Source of the DNA: Hyphomicrobiales bacterium
Lineage (GTDB): Bacteria; Pseudomonadota; Alphaproteobacteria; Rhizobiales; Aestuariivirgaceae
DNA length: 64,000 nucleotides
Direction of reading: 5' to 3'
Assembly (NCBI GenBank): GCA_025359045.1
Contig: JANYHN010000010.1
Span: 1-64,000 of the forward strand
Made by a program: the position numbers and the translations under genes. Shown here piece by piece: positions 46,437-54,918 of this stretch; within the stretch, counting starts at the first letter, position 1; every line of letters begins with the position of its first letter. The notes below the pieces were generated by a model. That model was not told the DNA's origin. It saw only the letters and a list, made by a program, of their open reading frames with translations, and ran no database searches.

Positions 46437-47354
46437 TCAAGCGCTGGGGAAGCCCATCGTTTCGACCTTGTACCCAGCCAGCGTCATCACGCGCATCAAT
46501 TCCTTATGGCCCACTTGCGCCATTTTCAGCGGCGAATTTTTCTTTGGGTCTTGTTCGGCCTCGACCACAAACCAACCCTCATAACTATAATGCGCAAACT
46601 TTTTAACGATAGCTTCGAAATCCAACGAGCCATCACCAGGAACAGTGAAAGCACCAAGCGCCACTGCATCCAAAAATGATTGTTTGGTGCGGTCAAGTTT
46701 ATTGATCACATCCATACGCACATCTTTGGTGTGAACGTGGGTGATGCGTTTGTGATGATGATCTATGACGCGCAGCGGATCACCACCTGCAAACGCCAAG
46801 TGGCCAGCATCCAGCAGCAAGGGCATGCCCTCGCCCGTGTGTTTCATCAGCATGTCAATTTCACGCTCTGTCTCAATGACGGTGCCCATATGGTGGTGGA
46901 ATGACAGCGGCATTCCCTGCTCAGCGCACCATTCGCCAAAAGCTGTGAGTTTGCGACCGTAGGATTTAAACTGAGAATCTTCAAATACGCGTTTTGTCGA
47001 AAGCGGCTTAGAACGATCACCCTGAATCGTGCCCGCGGTTTCACCATAGACGATGCACGGCGCGTTTACAGCTTTGAACAACTCAATCATCGGCGCGATA
47101 CGGTCTTTGTCTGCCGCCAGTTCGCCATCGGCAAGCAGGCCAGAAAACCAACCACCACACAGCGTGACGTCAGCTTCTTTTAAAATCGGCAACATCACTT
47201 TTGGATCTTTCGGAAAGCGCCTGCCAAATTCCATACCTGTGAAGCCCGCAGAGCGCGATTGGCGCAGGCATTCTTCAAGCGACACGTCTTCGCTCAGCTC
47301 CACTAAATCATCGTTCCACCATGCGATGGGAGACATGCCGAGTTTTGCTTTCAT
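46437..47354 (-). CDS. iolE: IolE-like inosose dehydratase / sugar epimerase
   Basis: TIM-barrel (AP endonuclease family 2) enzyme. SPIAWWNDDLVELSEDVSLEECLRQ closely resembles the N-terminus of myo-inosose-2 dehydratase IolE. Metal ligands are visible in PLSFHHHMGTVIE, PLLLDAGHLAFAGGD and ITHVHTKDVR. IolE removes water from scyllo-inosose in myo-inositol catabolism. The other iol genes are absent from the window, so a related polyol substrate remains possible. ATG at 47354 (305 residues) is chosen over the track start at 47384. It is the last gene of the sugar operon, two bases from the convergent GH3 stop. Confidence 0.78.
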   Translation of the reverse strand: MKAKLGMSPIAWWNDDLVELSEDVSLEECLRQSRSAGFTGMEFGRRFPKDPKVMLPILKEADVTLCGGWFSGLLADGELAADKDRIAPMIELFKAVNAPCIVYGETAGTIQGDRSKPLSTKRVFEDSQFKSYGRKLTAFGEWCAEQGMPLSFHHHMGTVIETEREIDMLMKHTGEGMPLLLDAGHLAFAGGDPLRVIDHHHKRITHVHTKDVRMDVINKLDRTKQSFLDAVALGAFTVPGDGSLDFEAIVKKFAHYSYEGWFVVEAEQDPKKNSPLKMAQVGHKELMRVMTLAGYKVETMGFPSA

Positions 47355-47483
47355 AGGGAAGGTTCCTTGGGAGTGATTTTGCACGGTCTTTATTCGGTTC
47401 GTTGGGATAGCGCAAATGGTGATGATGACGAATTTGAAATTATTTGAAATTCTGTCACATTCCCTTCCGTGATCTAGACTGTA

Positions 47484-47570
47484 ACTTCAACTCCGCGAAG
47501 GACGGGACTGGGTTTTCAGAGATTATGCCCAGTAGCTCGCCCGGCCCCGGCCTTCGTCGGAGTGACGACA
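47484..47570. repeat. REP-like inverted pair
   Basis: The 236-base gap between the two TIM-barrel genes contains actccgcgaaggacggg (47490-47506) and, 38 bases on, its imperfect inverse within ccccggccttcgtcggagt (47545-47563), followed by gacgac. This is a bipartite REP-type element related to the palindrome at 25727. The 115-aa ORF called here is not credible. Nothing else is visible in the gap. Confidence 0.6.
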
Positions 47571-47590
47571 GAACTCGTAAATAAAGAGAA

Positions 47591-48643
47591 CTAAATCCCC
47601 AACAGCGCCCTATTCGCCTTCGTGTCTGCCTCAGCCTTGGCAAAATCGTCAAAGGCGCGTTCTGAGACCTTGATGATGTGAGCGGCGATAAATTCCGCCC
47701 CCTCCCTCGCACCATCTTCAGAGTTCTTAATACAGCATTCCCATTCCAGAACCGCCCAGCCATCAAAATCATAACCGGTGAGCTTTGCAAAGATAGATGC
47801 AAAATCCACTTGGCCGTCGCCGACAGAGCGGAAACGCCCTGCTCGCTTCAGCCAAGGCTGGAAGCCCCCATAGACGCCCGTCTTACCATTCATCAGGAAC
47901 TCGGCGTCCTTCACGTGGAACATCTTGATCCGGTCGTGATAGTGATCAATGTAGGCAAGGTAATCCAGTTGCTGCAAAACGAAGTGGCTGGGGTCATACA
48001 TAATGTTGCAACGCTTATGGCCTTTGAGCTTATTCAAGAACATTTCAAAGGTGACACCATCATGCAAATCTTCTGATGGGTGAATTTCATAGCAGAGGTC
48101 AACCCCTGCTTTGTCATAGGCGTTTAAGATTGGTAGCCAGCGCTTGGCCAGTTCACTAAAGCCCTCGTCGATCAATCCTTCGGGCCATTGTGGAAATGGA
48201 TAAATATAGGGCCAGAGTAGTGAGCCAGAGAATGTAACCGAGCGATCAAGGCCAAAACGTTCCGAAGCTTTGGCTCCCATCATCAGTTGATCGACTGCCC
48301 ATTCTTGGCGAGCCACCAAATTTCCCTGTACAGAGGGTGGCGCAAACGCATCTGAAAGCCGGTTGTATGAGGGGTTCACAGCTATCAACTGGCCTTGCAA
48401 ATGCGTTGAAAGCTCGGTTACTACCAAACCATGATCAGCCAGTTTGCCCTTGTATTCGTCAACATAGGTCTGGCTCTCAGCAGCTTTTTTCAAATCAATG
48501 CAGCGGCCATCCCATGTGGGGATTTGCACGCCCTTGAAGCCTTTATCCGCCGCCCATTTAGCGAGGCCGCCGATTGAATTAAACGGCGCATCATTTGTTG
48601 CGAATTGGGCGAGAAAGACGCCGGGGCCTTTGATGGTTTTCAT
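47591..48643 (-). CDS. Sugar phosphate isomerase/epimerase, TIM barrel
   Basis: A 350-residue AP-endonuclease-2 fold protein. Metal-ligand segments are recognisable: DLCYEIHPSEDLHDG, CNIMYDPSHFVLQQLDY, KMFHVKDAEF and the terminal Glu in GWAVLEWECC. Relatives act as epimerases or isomerases of keto-sugars and inosose, and many sit in ABC-transporter sugar operons. It is downstream of the ABC ATPase by 18 bases and upstream of the iolE-like gene, so it is probably part of the same catabolic module. Exact substrate not deducible. Confidence 0.82.
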   Translation of the reverse strand: MKTIKGPGVFLAQFATNDAPFNSIGGLAKWAADKGFKGVQIPTWDGRCIDLKKAAESQTYVDEYKGKLADHGLVVTELSTHLQGQLIAVNPSYNRLSDAFAPPSVQGNLVARQEWAVDQLMMGAKASERFGLDRSVTFSGSLLWPYIYPFPQWPEGLIDEGFSELAKRWLPILNAYDKAGVDLCYEIHPSEDLHDGVTFEMFLNKLKGHKRCNIMYDPSHFVLQQLDYLAYIDHYHDRIKMFHVKDAEFLMNGKTGVYGGFQPWLKRAGRFRSVGDGQVDFASIFAKLTGYDFDGWAVLEWECCIKNSEDGAREGAEFIAAHIIKVSERAFDDFAKAEADTKANRALLGI

Positions 48644-48661
48644 GAACCGCTCCTTGAAAAA

Positions 48662-49564
48662 TTAGTTTCGCATAGCACCTGGTCCCGGAATAGCGCCGGA
48701 AGGGCATTTGCCTGCAATGATCATGCCCAAGACTTCGTCATGGTCAACATCCTTTGTACTGGCCGTGCCAACGACTTTACCGTTTTTCATCACCACCAAA
48801 CGATCCGCCAGATCAAACACATCGTGTAAGTCGTGGCTGATCAGGAAAATGCCAATACCTTCAGCTTTCAACTGTTTGATCAACTCTCCAACTTGCGCAG
48901 TTTCTTGCGGGCCCAAAGCCGCCGTCGGTTCATCCATAATCAAAATGCGAGCATTGAAGTGAATGGCACGTGCTATCGCAACAGACTGCCGCTGGCCGCC
49001 CGATAATTTCATAACCGGCTCTTTAAATCTGCGGAAGTTGGGGTTCAGTCGGTGCATAACTTTGCGACACTCGGCTTCCATTGCCACGTCATCCAAAGTG
49101 CCCATTTTAGTTTTGAGTTCGCGCCCTAAATAAAGATTAGCAGCAGCGTCAACGTTGTCGGCCAAAGCGAGTGTTTGATAAATTGTTTCAATCCCTTGGG
49201 CTTTGGCATCGCGTGGATTATTTATGGTGACTTCTTTACCCTCGACATGGATCGATCCTGCGTCACGTTTATAGGCACCCGACAGAACTTTGATGAGCGT
49301 GGATTTGCCTGCGCCATTGTGGCCGAGCAGTCCCACGACTTCACCGGGAAAAAGATTGATGCTGGCATGATCAACCGCCTTGATGCCGCCGAACGCAATG
49401 GAAATTTCTTTCATCTCGATCAAAGGAATGCCTTCGGGTTGAGCACGCGTCTTTCTGAATGTTTGACTTCCAGTAACAGCCAAAGGGGTTTCGTGAGTTT
49501 CCGTTGCCACTGGTTTGGAAACATTTTTGGCAGCTATGGTTTTTTTCGCTGGTGTTTTTGCCAT
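48662..49564 (-). CDS. Sugar ABC transporter ATP-binding protein (XylG/FrcA-like, single domain)
   Basis: Energises uptake by the permease encoded just upstream. One ABC domain: Walker [20 protein letters not shown], signature [14 protein letters not shown], Walker [12 protein letters not shown] and the switch His in LISHDLHDV. It is preceded by an Ala/Lys/Thr-rich, probably disordered extension of about 48 residues. It has a single ATPase domain of 300 residues, unlike tandem-domain RbsA/XylG, so it would act as a homodimer, like FrcA. The Q-loop area reads [13 protein letters not shown]. Confidence 0.92.
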   Translation of the reverse strand: MAKTPAKKTIAAKNVSKPVATETHETPLAVTGSQTFRKTRAQPEGIPLIEMKEISIAFGGIKAVDHASINLFPGEVVGLLGHNGAGKSTLIKVLSGAYKRDAGSIHVEGKEVTINNPRDAKAQGIETIYQTLALADNVDAAANLYLGRELKTKMGTLDDVAMEAECRKVMHRLNPNFRRFKEPVMKLSGGQRQSVAIARAIHFNARILIMDEPTAALGPQETAQVGELIKQLKAEGIGIFLISHDLHDVFDLADRLVVMKNGKVVGTASTKDVDHDEVLGMIIAGKCPSGAIPGPGAMRN

Positions 49565-49576
49565 GTCAGCCTCCCT

Positions 49577-50980
49577 TTATTTCACGTTACGACGATAGAG
49601 TTGATCGAGATATACGGCCAATACGAGAACGCCGCCTACCACCATGTTTTGATAGGCCGCAGCAAGATTGAGAAGTGACATGCCAGAAATAATAGATTGC
49701 ATCATCAGGGCGCCAATCATAGCGCCGTAAATTGTGCCCACACCACCAGCAAGAGATGTGCCGCCAATAACGGTGGCTGCGATCACATAAAGCTCGTTGG
49801 TTTGACCAAGCGCATTGGTTGCCGCATTCAAGCGAGCCGAAGAAATGATCGATGACACGCCAACTAAAAAACCCATCAATGCAAAAACTTTGACCGTGAG
49901 CCACTTTGTATTGATGCCAGCCAGTTCGGCTGCTTCCGGATTGCCTCCGGTGGCATATACGTAACGACCAAAGCTTGTGCGTGTGGCCACAAACGTCATG
50001 ACGAGGCAAACACCAATAGCAATCAAAGCCGGTAATGAATATCCAGTGTAAAGGATAAAGCCTTCTGTGCAGCGAACAATACTGTCAGCTGCCATGCAAA
50101 TTGCCTTTCCATCTTTGTTTTCAATGCCAGCCGGAATTACAATACTGTTGGCTTTGGCAAAATTTTCGATCAGCTTTGGTGGCCAAGCATATGAGTTCAT
50201 CACCAGTGTGGTTCCCAACATCACAATACTACCCACGGTGGCTAAAAATACTTCCGCCCAAACGGGCCGCAAAGGGAATCCAAACCGTTGACGTTGCCTG
50301 CGGCCATTTACAATCGCGTAGATTATTGCTGCACAGGCAATGATGGCAATTAACCAACTCCAAAAGGGGCCAAGCCAACTCCTCTCGATGCCACCTCCAA
50401 ACACGCCAAAATTCTGATCCATGGGCGCTACAGTTTCGCCCTTGGCCAGAAGAAACGCCACACCGCTGTAAGCAATAAGTCCGCCGAGTGTTACAATGAA
50501 AGCCGGGATTTTTGCATAAGCCGTGAGAAAGCCATTAAATGCACCGATTAGAGTCCCGACTCCGAGGCACATGAGCACGCCAAGTATCCAAATTGCAGGA
50601 TGCCCGACACCCAAAGCGGGTGCTAATTGATAAACCTGCAAAACGCCGGTGGCGACTGCAACCAAACTCAGCATCGAACCGACAGACAAATCAATCTGGC
50701 GCAGAACAATCAACAGCACCATGCCTGTCGACATGACCGCGATAGAAGAAGTTTGCACCAACAGAGTCCATAAATTGCGCGGCGTCAAAAATGAACCACC
50801 AAACAAGCCCTCATTTGGCCGAATAATTCCACTCCATATGTCGAATATGCACCACACTAAGACCAACGCTACGATCATGCCCAATATGCGCGTGTCGATT
50901 TCAGTAGCGCGGAAAAACTTTTTGATCGGACCCTCTTGTTCGAGAGCCGGACCTTGGCTGCTGCCTGTGGTATTGGTCAA
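49577..50980 (-). CDS. Sugar ABC transporter permease (XylH-like)
   Basis: Inner-membrane channel of a CUT2-type sugar importer. The 467-residue protein has about ten to twelve helices, an enlarged loop between residues about 250 and 310, the conserved VLLIVLRQIDLSVGSMLSL, NGFLTAYAKIPAFIVTLGG and the EAA-like YATGGNPEAAELAGINT. Long XylH-type permeases have this size. It lies between the binding protein and the ATPase gene. Confidence 0.92.
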   Translation of the reverse strand: MTNTTGSSQGPALEQEGPIKKFFRATEIDTRILGMIVALVLVWCIFDIWSGIIRPNEGLFGGSFLTPRNLWTLLVQTSSIAVMSTGMVLLIVLRQIDLSVGSMLSLVAVATGVLQVYQLAPALGVGHPAIWILGVLMCLGVGTLIGAFNGFLTAYAKIPAFIVTLGGLIAYSGVAFLLAKGETVAPMDQNFGVFGGGIERSWLGPFWSWLIAIIACAAIIYAIVNGRRQRQRFGFPLRPVWAEVFLATVGSIVMLGTTLVMNSYAWPPKLIENFAKANSIVIPAGIENKDGKAICMAADSIVRCTEGFILYTGYSLPALIAIGVCLVMTFVATRTSFGRYVYATGGNPEAAELAGINTKWLTVKVFALMGFLVGVSSIISSARLNAATNALGQTNELYVIAATVIGGTSLAGGVGTIYGAMIGALMMQSIISGMSLLNLAAAYQNMVVGGVLVLAVYLDQLYRRNVK

Positions 50981-51038
50981 TTTTGCCTCCCCAATGCGGC
51001 CGATCTTCGCGGCTCGATTTAACCTGATATAACATCAC

Positions 51039-51076
51039 AAAAAAAACTGCGCCACCTCTTAGTTGAGATGGCGCAG
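51039..51076 (-). terminator. Rho-independent terminator/attenuator after the binding-protein gene
   Basis: On the minus strand CTGCGCCATCTC AACTAA GAGGTGGCGCAG forms an almost perfect 12-bp stem (one G-T pair) followed by eight T residues. It sits between the binding-protein stop and the permease start in a single operon. Such partial terminators make more binding protein than permease. Confidence 0.85.
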
Positions 51077-51101
51077 CGCATTCAATCAAACTTGCAAAAT
51101 A

Positions 51102-52142
51102 TTATTTGCAAGCGTCAACTGTGCCAGCCTTAACGCCCGCACAAGCTTGATCTTTGGTGATATGGCCAGCCGCAATCGCATCGCCAACGTTAGCAATGGT
51201 GATTGGAGTTGGCGCCAAGAGGATCGAGTTCATTTCAACCTTCTTTTTGCCGCCATTGAACTTGGCAACACCAGCAATCTTGTCCATTGCAGTGCCGTCA
51301 GCCAAAGCAATAGCCGCTGCTGCAGCTGTTTTGCCAAGCTCAACCGAGTTCTTCCAAACAGAAACAGTCTGGGTGCCGAGAGCCACGCGGTTGATTGCAG
51401 CCAAGTCACCGTCTTGGCCTGAAACTGGAATGCCAGCCATGCCTTGTGCAGTGAGCGCAGCTACAACACCCGAAGCCATGCCGTCATTTTCAGACAATAC
51501 AGCGTCGACTTTGTTGCCCGTTGAAGTCAAGCATTGCTCCATGTTCTTCTGAGCATTGTCTGGCTTCCAGCCATCGGTGAATGTTTCACATACATTCTTG
51601 ATCTTGCCACCATCGAGAGCGGCTTTCAGAACTTCCATTTGCCCTTGGAACAAGAAGGTTGCGTTTGGATCGCCCTTATCGCCCTTGATGAAGGCGTAGT
51701 TGCCCTCTGGTTTCACTTTCAAAACTTCCTTTGCCATTATGCGACCAACACCAACGTTGTCGAAAGTGATGTAAAGCGCGTTTGGATCTTCGAATTGCAC
51801 GTCATAAGCAATTGACTTGATACCGGCATCAGAAATCTTTTGGATCGAGGGCAAAATTGCATCAGAGTCAAATGCAACCACCATGATCACGTCTGGCTTT
51901 TGCGCAATGAGACCTTCAATGTCAGCAGCTTGCTTTTGGGCAGAACCCTGAGCGTCTGAATCGATATACTTGTCGCCAGCAGCTTCTACCACTGCCTTGA
52001 TTGCTGCTGCGTCTGTCTTCCAACGTTCTTCTTGGAATGTCTTCCAAGATACGGCGATTGTTTTGCCTGCGGCCATAACTGGCATAGATGCGGCACCAAG
52101 TGCCAAACCAGCAGCCATCATAGCGATAATTGTTTTCTTCAT
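51102..52142 (-). CDS. Sugar ABC transporter substrate-binding protein (XylF-like)
   Basis: Periplasmic sugar-binding protein of the CUT2/XylF type. A signal peptide (residues about 1-24, ending SMPVMAAG) is followed by TIAVSWKTFQEERWKTDAAAIK, characteristic of XylF relatives, then DIEGLIAQKPDVIMVVAFDSDAI and VPVSGQDGD-like residues (GIPVSGQDGDLAAINR). ATG at 52142 is chosen because AGGAGG lies nine bases upstream; the track start 52172 is too far. 346 residues. It is the first gene of the five-gene sugar operon. Xylose, inositol or another pentose/polyol are possible ligands. Confidence 0.92.
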   Translation of the reverse strand: MKKTIIAMMAAGLALGAASMPVMAAGKTIAVSWKTFQEERWKTDAAAIKAVVEAAGDKYIDSDAQGSAQKQAADIEGLIAQKPDVIMVVAFDSDAILPSIQKISDAGIKSIAYDVQFEDPNALYITFDNVGVGRIMAKEVLKVKPEGNYAFIKGDKGDPNATFLFQGQMEVLKAALDGGKIKNVCETFTDGWKPDNAQKNMEQCLTSTGNKVDAVLSENDGMASGVVAALTAQGMAGIPVSGQDGDLAAINRVALGTQTVSVWKNSVELGKTAAAAAIALADGTAMDKIAGVAKFNGGKKKVEMNSILLAPTPITIANVGDAIAAGHITKDQACAGVKAGTVDACK

Positions 52143-52298
52143 TCCCATTCTCCTCCTGAACACCTTCCACAAACATGAGCGACGCCCGCTCGAACCGATA
52201 CAAGATTATTCCCTGCTGAACGTTTCTGTTTTTAGACGATGTTTTGAAATTAATTTTGGCGTCCAAAATAATGTTGCATACTGCCCTCTTCTAAGTCA

Positions 52299-52346
52299 AT
52301 ACTAAAGACGTAAGATTTTGTTGTGCAATGCAAAATAATATATTGC
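52299..52346 (-). promoter_or_regulatory. Candidate promoter and ROK operator for the sugar operon
   Basis: On the minus strand TTGCAC and TAGTAT are 18 nt apart (52299-52328) and point to the binding-protein gene. The inverted repeat gcaat...attgc (52325-52346, AT-rich centre) overlaps the -35. ROK repressors bind AT-rich inverted repeats in such divergent regions, so this is a candidate operator. Low to moderate confidence. Confidence 0.35.
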
Positions 52347-52362
52347 GATTGCGAGAGAATTG

Positions 52363-53619
52363 ATGCGCGGGAAAGCAGATAGCGATTTAGTGAGGCGGCA
52401 AAATCGCCGTGTTGTTTTGGAAACTTTGCGCTTTCACGGGCCTTCACCGCGCGTGGAGCTTGGTCGGTTTACGGGCCTGTCGCCAGCCACAATCACCTCA
52501 ATTACCATGCAGTTAATCCAAGATGGCGCTGTGATTGAACTTGATGATGTGGCTGGCACGGTAGATTCAGCAAAGCGAGGGCGACCTACAGTTCTACTGG
52601 GCTTAAAACCTGATGCTGCTTTTATGATCGCAGTGAAAATTTCAATCGGGATGATCGAATTCGCATTGGCAGATTTTACCGGTGAAATTCGAGAGCGTGC
52701 TCAGCTATCAATCGCAACATTTGATATGCAGCCTGAAATTTTTGCGCGTCGTTTAATCGCCGAGACAAAACACTTTATCACTTCAACAAACATTGAACCA
52801 GCTCTCATCGCTCAAATTAATGTCGCTGTGCAGGGCGTGGCTGACAATCGGCTCGGCAAAATTGCATGGAGCCCTGCTTTTAAAGCGCGGGGCATTTCGA
52901 TTGTCTCGCCATTAGAGGAGGCTTTCAATATTCCCTGCACGTTGGCCAATGATGCAAATATGATTGCCGAAGGCTTGATCGCTCAGAAAATGGTTAAACT
53001 TTCCGGCACGACCGCCGCAGTTTTCATGGGTTATGGTATCGGCATGGGACTGGTGATTGATGGCGCGGTATACCAAGGCTCAACAGGTGCAGCCGCCGAG
53101 TTTGGGCACATGAATTATGTGCCTGGTGGCGCATTATGCCGTTGTGGGCGCGCTGGCTGTTTAGAGGCGTATGCATCGGATTACGGCATATTACGCAGCG
53201 CGGAGAAATTACCAGATGACACATCGCCTCCTTCTCACCCCGTCAACGCCCAAGTAATGTTCGCACTAGAAGCAGCGGCACGGGCAGGTGACAAAGATGC
53301 TATTGCCGCATTCCAAAAGGCGGGACGCGCAATCGGTTTTGGATTGGCTAGAATGATCGCACTCTTAAATCCAGATCGCATCGTGCTTGCAGGTGCAGGT
53401 ACAAGAGCACTTGATTTGATTGAACCATCCTTGCGCGCTGCAATTGAAGAAGGCGTCGTTGCAGAATTGCGCGCCAACCTCAAAATTGAGACATTGCCAG
53501 TTGGCAAAGATATGATCATCGGCGGCACAATTGATGCTGGAATGAGACGACTGGATTCAGAGGTCTATGCGATTGGCCCTGCTTTGCAAACTGAAGTAAA
53601 AAAGGAATTGTTAGTTTGA
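52363..53619 (+). CDS. ROK-family transcriptional regulator (XylR/NagC type)
   Basis: Probable sugar-responsive repressor of the divergent ABC-transporter operon. The N-terminal winged helix-turn-helix is RQNRRVVLETLRFHGPSPRVELGRFTGLSPATITSI. The ROK kinase-like domain follows, with the zinc-binding motif GALCRCGRAGCLEAYAS and the sugar-site segment GAAAEFGHMNY. ATG at 52363 (418 residues) is one codon after the TTG used in the track. Its stop overlaps the TTG start of the haloperoxidase gene (TTGA). Confidence 0.9.
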   Translation: MRGKADSDLVRRQNRRVVLETLRFHGPSPRVELGRFTGLSPATITSITMQLIQDGAVIELDDVAGTVDSAKRGRPTVLLGLKPDAAFMIAVKISIGMIEFALADFTGEIRERAQLSIATFDMQPEIFARRLIAETKHFITSTNIEPALIAQINVAVQGVADNRLGKIAWSPAFKARGISIVSPLEEAFNIPCTLANDANMIAEGLIAQKMVKLSGTTAAVFMGYGIGMGLVIDGAVYQGSTGAAAEFGHMNYVPGGALCRCGRAGCLEAYASDYGILRSAEKLPDDTSPPSHPVNAQVMFALEAAARAGDKDAIAAFQKAGRAIGFGLARMIALLNPDRIVLAGAGTRALDLIEPSLRAAIEEGVVAELRANLKIETLPVGKDMIIGGTIDAGMRRLDSEVYAIGPALQTEVKKELLV

Positions 53620-54917
53620 AACGTTTTATCGGTACTTTTATTTCTATTATTTTTATTTTCAGCAGTAGTTCATTCGCCGATGACACGAAATCTATCGCCG
53701 TAATGCAAAATTGGTACAAGCTTATTTTGCAGCTGGTGCGCCACACAGCCACATATTCACCGCCAGTTGCGAGCCGATCTTTCGCTTATCTAGGCGTTAC
53801 CGTTTACGAGTCAGTGGCTTCTGGTTCAAGCAAAATGCAAACACTTTCTGGCCAATTGCATGGTTTGAACAATTTGCCAAAACGACAACTGGGTCAGCAA
53901 TATGATGACGCAGTTGCTCTAAACGCCGCTATTATTTTTGCAGCGCATCACTATTTTGGCAACACTGGTCCAACAGGCCAACGCGCGATGCTGGCAATGC
54001 AAAAACAAATAAGTGCGCAAGTTGAAGCAAATACTTCACTTGAAGTGATCAATCGCAGTAAGGATTTTGGGCAAGCAACTGCGGAGGCAATTTATAAATG
54101 GTCACTGAGCGATGGCGGCGCGAAAATTACCAATTTAGGATTTCCAGATAAATATACATTAACCGCTGGTCCCGCACATTGGGCACCGACCAGCACGATC
54201 CGCTTGCAGCAAACTCCGTTGCTCCCTAACTGGGGAAAGAACCGCCCATTTGCAATGACGGCTGGAACGACTTGTGCCCTGCCCCCGCCGCCTGAATATA
54301 GTGAAGATAAAAACTCCGAATTTTACAAACAAGCGATGGAAGTTTACACGACATCCAAAGGCCTGACACCCGAGCAAAAAGCCATCGCGCGTTTCTGGTC
54401 TGATGATCCGATGCTTTCTTACACGCCACCGGGTCATTGGATTTCAATCATCTGGCAGGTCGCTGAACATGAACATCTTTCAGCAGAAAAAATTGTCGAA
54501 AGTCTGGCACGCGTAAGTATTGCCGAGGCCGACGCTTTCATTGGCTGTTGGAGTGTAAAATTTCAATACGATTTAGTGCGGCCCTTTAATTACATTCGAA
54601 AAGTGATTGATCCCAAGTGGACTGCGTTGCTCATTACCCCACCCTTCCCCGAATACCCGTCTGGACACAGCACAAATTCTGGCGCAGCCGCTTATGTGTT
54701 GAGCTCCATGTTTGGTGAAAACTACGCCTTTGAAGACACAACACCACAGGCCGATGGTCTGGCACCGCGAAAATTTTCGAGCTTCGACGCTGCCGCAAAA
54801 GAAGCTGCACAATCACGTTTGTACGGTGGCATTCACTTTCGCGCCGCAATTGAACGTGGATTAGAACAAGGCCACTGCATTGGTAAGTTCGCAGTCAATC
54901 TTCACACGAGCAGATAA
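53616..54917 (+). CDS. Vanadium-dependent haloperoxidase, PAP2 superfamily
   Basis: Exported enzyme predicted to bind vanadate and oxidise halides with H2O2, or to act as an acid phosphatase of the same fold. A signal peptide (KRFIGTFISIIFIFSSSSFAD) is followed by an all-helical domain. The complete vanadate-pocket pattern is present: KFQYDLVRPFNYIR, PPFPEYPSGHSTNSGAA and QSRLYGGIHFRAAIERG (K...RP, PSGH, SR...GxH). 433 residues. The start is TTG at 53616, overlapping the ROK stop, after AAAAGGAA. Halide preference cannot be told. Confidence 0.87.
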   Translation: MKRFIGTFISIIFIFSSSSFADDTKSIAVMQNWYKLILQLVRHTATYSPPVASRSFAYLGVTVYESVASGSSKMQTLSGQLHGLNNLPKRQLGQQYDDAVALNAAIIFAAHHYFGNTGPTGQRAMLAMQKQISAQVEANTSLEVINRSKDFGQATAEAIYKWSLSDGGAKITNLGFPDKYTLTAGPAHWAPTSTIRLQQTPLLPNWGKNRPFAMTAGTTCALPPPPEYSEDKNSEFYKQAMEVYTTSKGLTPEQKAIARFWSDDPMLSYTPPGHWISIIWQVAEHEHLSAEKIVESLARVSIAEADAFIGCWSVKFQYDLVRPFNYIRKVIDPKWTALLITPPFPEYPSGHSTNSGAAAYVLSSMFGENYAFEDTTPQADGLAPRKFSSFDAAAKEAAQSRLYGGIHFRAAIERGLEQGHCIGKFAVNLHTSR

Positions 54918-54918
54918 A

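Noticed and set aside
46437-47354. Calling a complete myo-inositol catabolic operon
   Set aside because: Only an iolE-like gene is present; iolG, iolD, iolB and iolC are not in the window.
47455-47802. 115-residue minus-strand ORF
   Set aside because: It spans a REP-like palindrome and overlaps the TIM-barrel gene out of frame; composition is Ser/Arg-rich and not protein-like.
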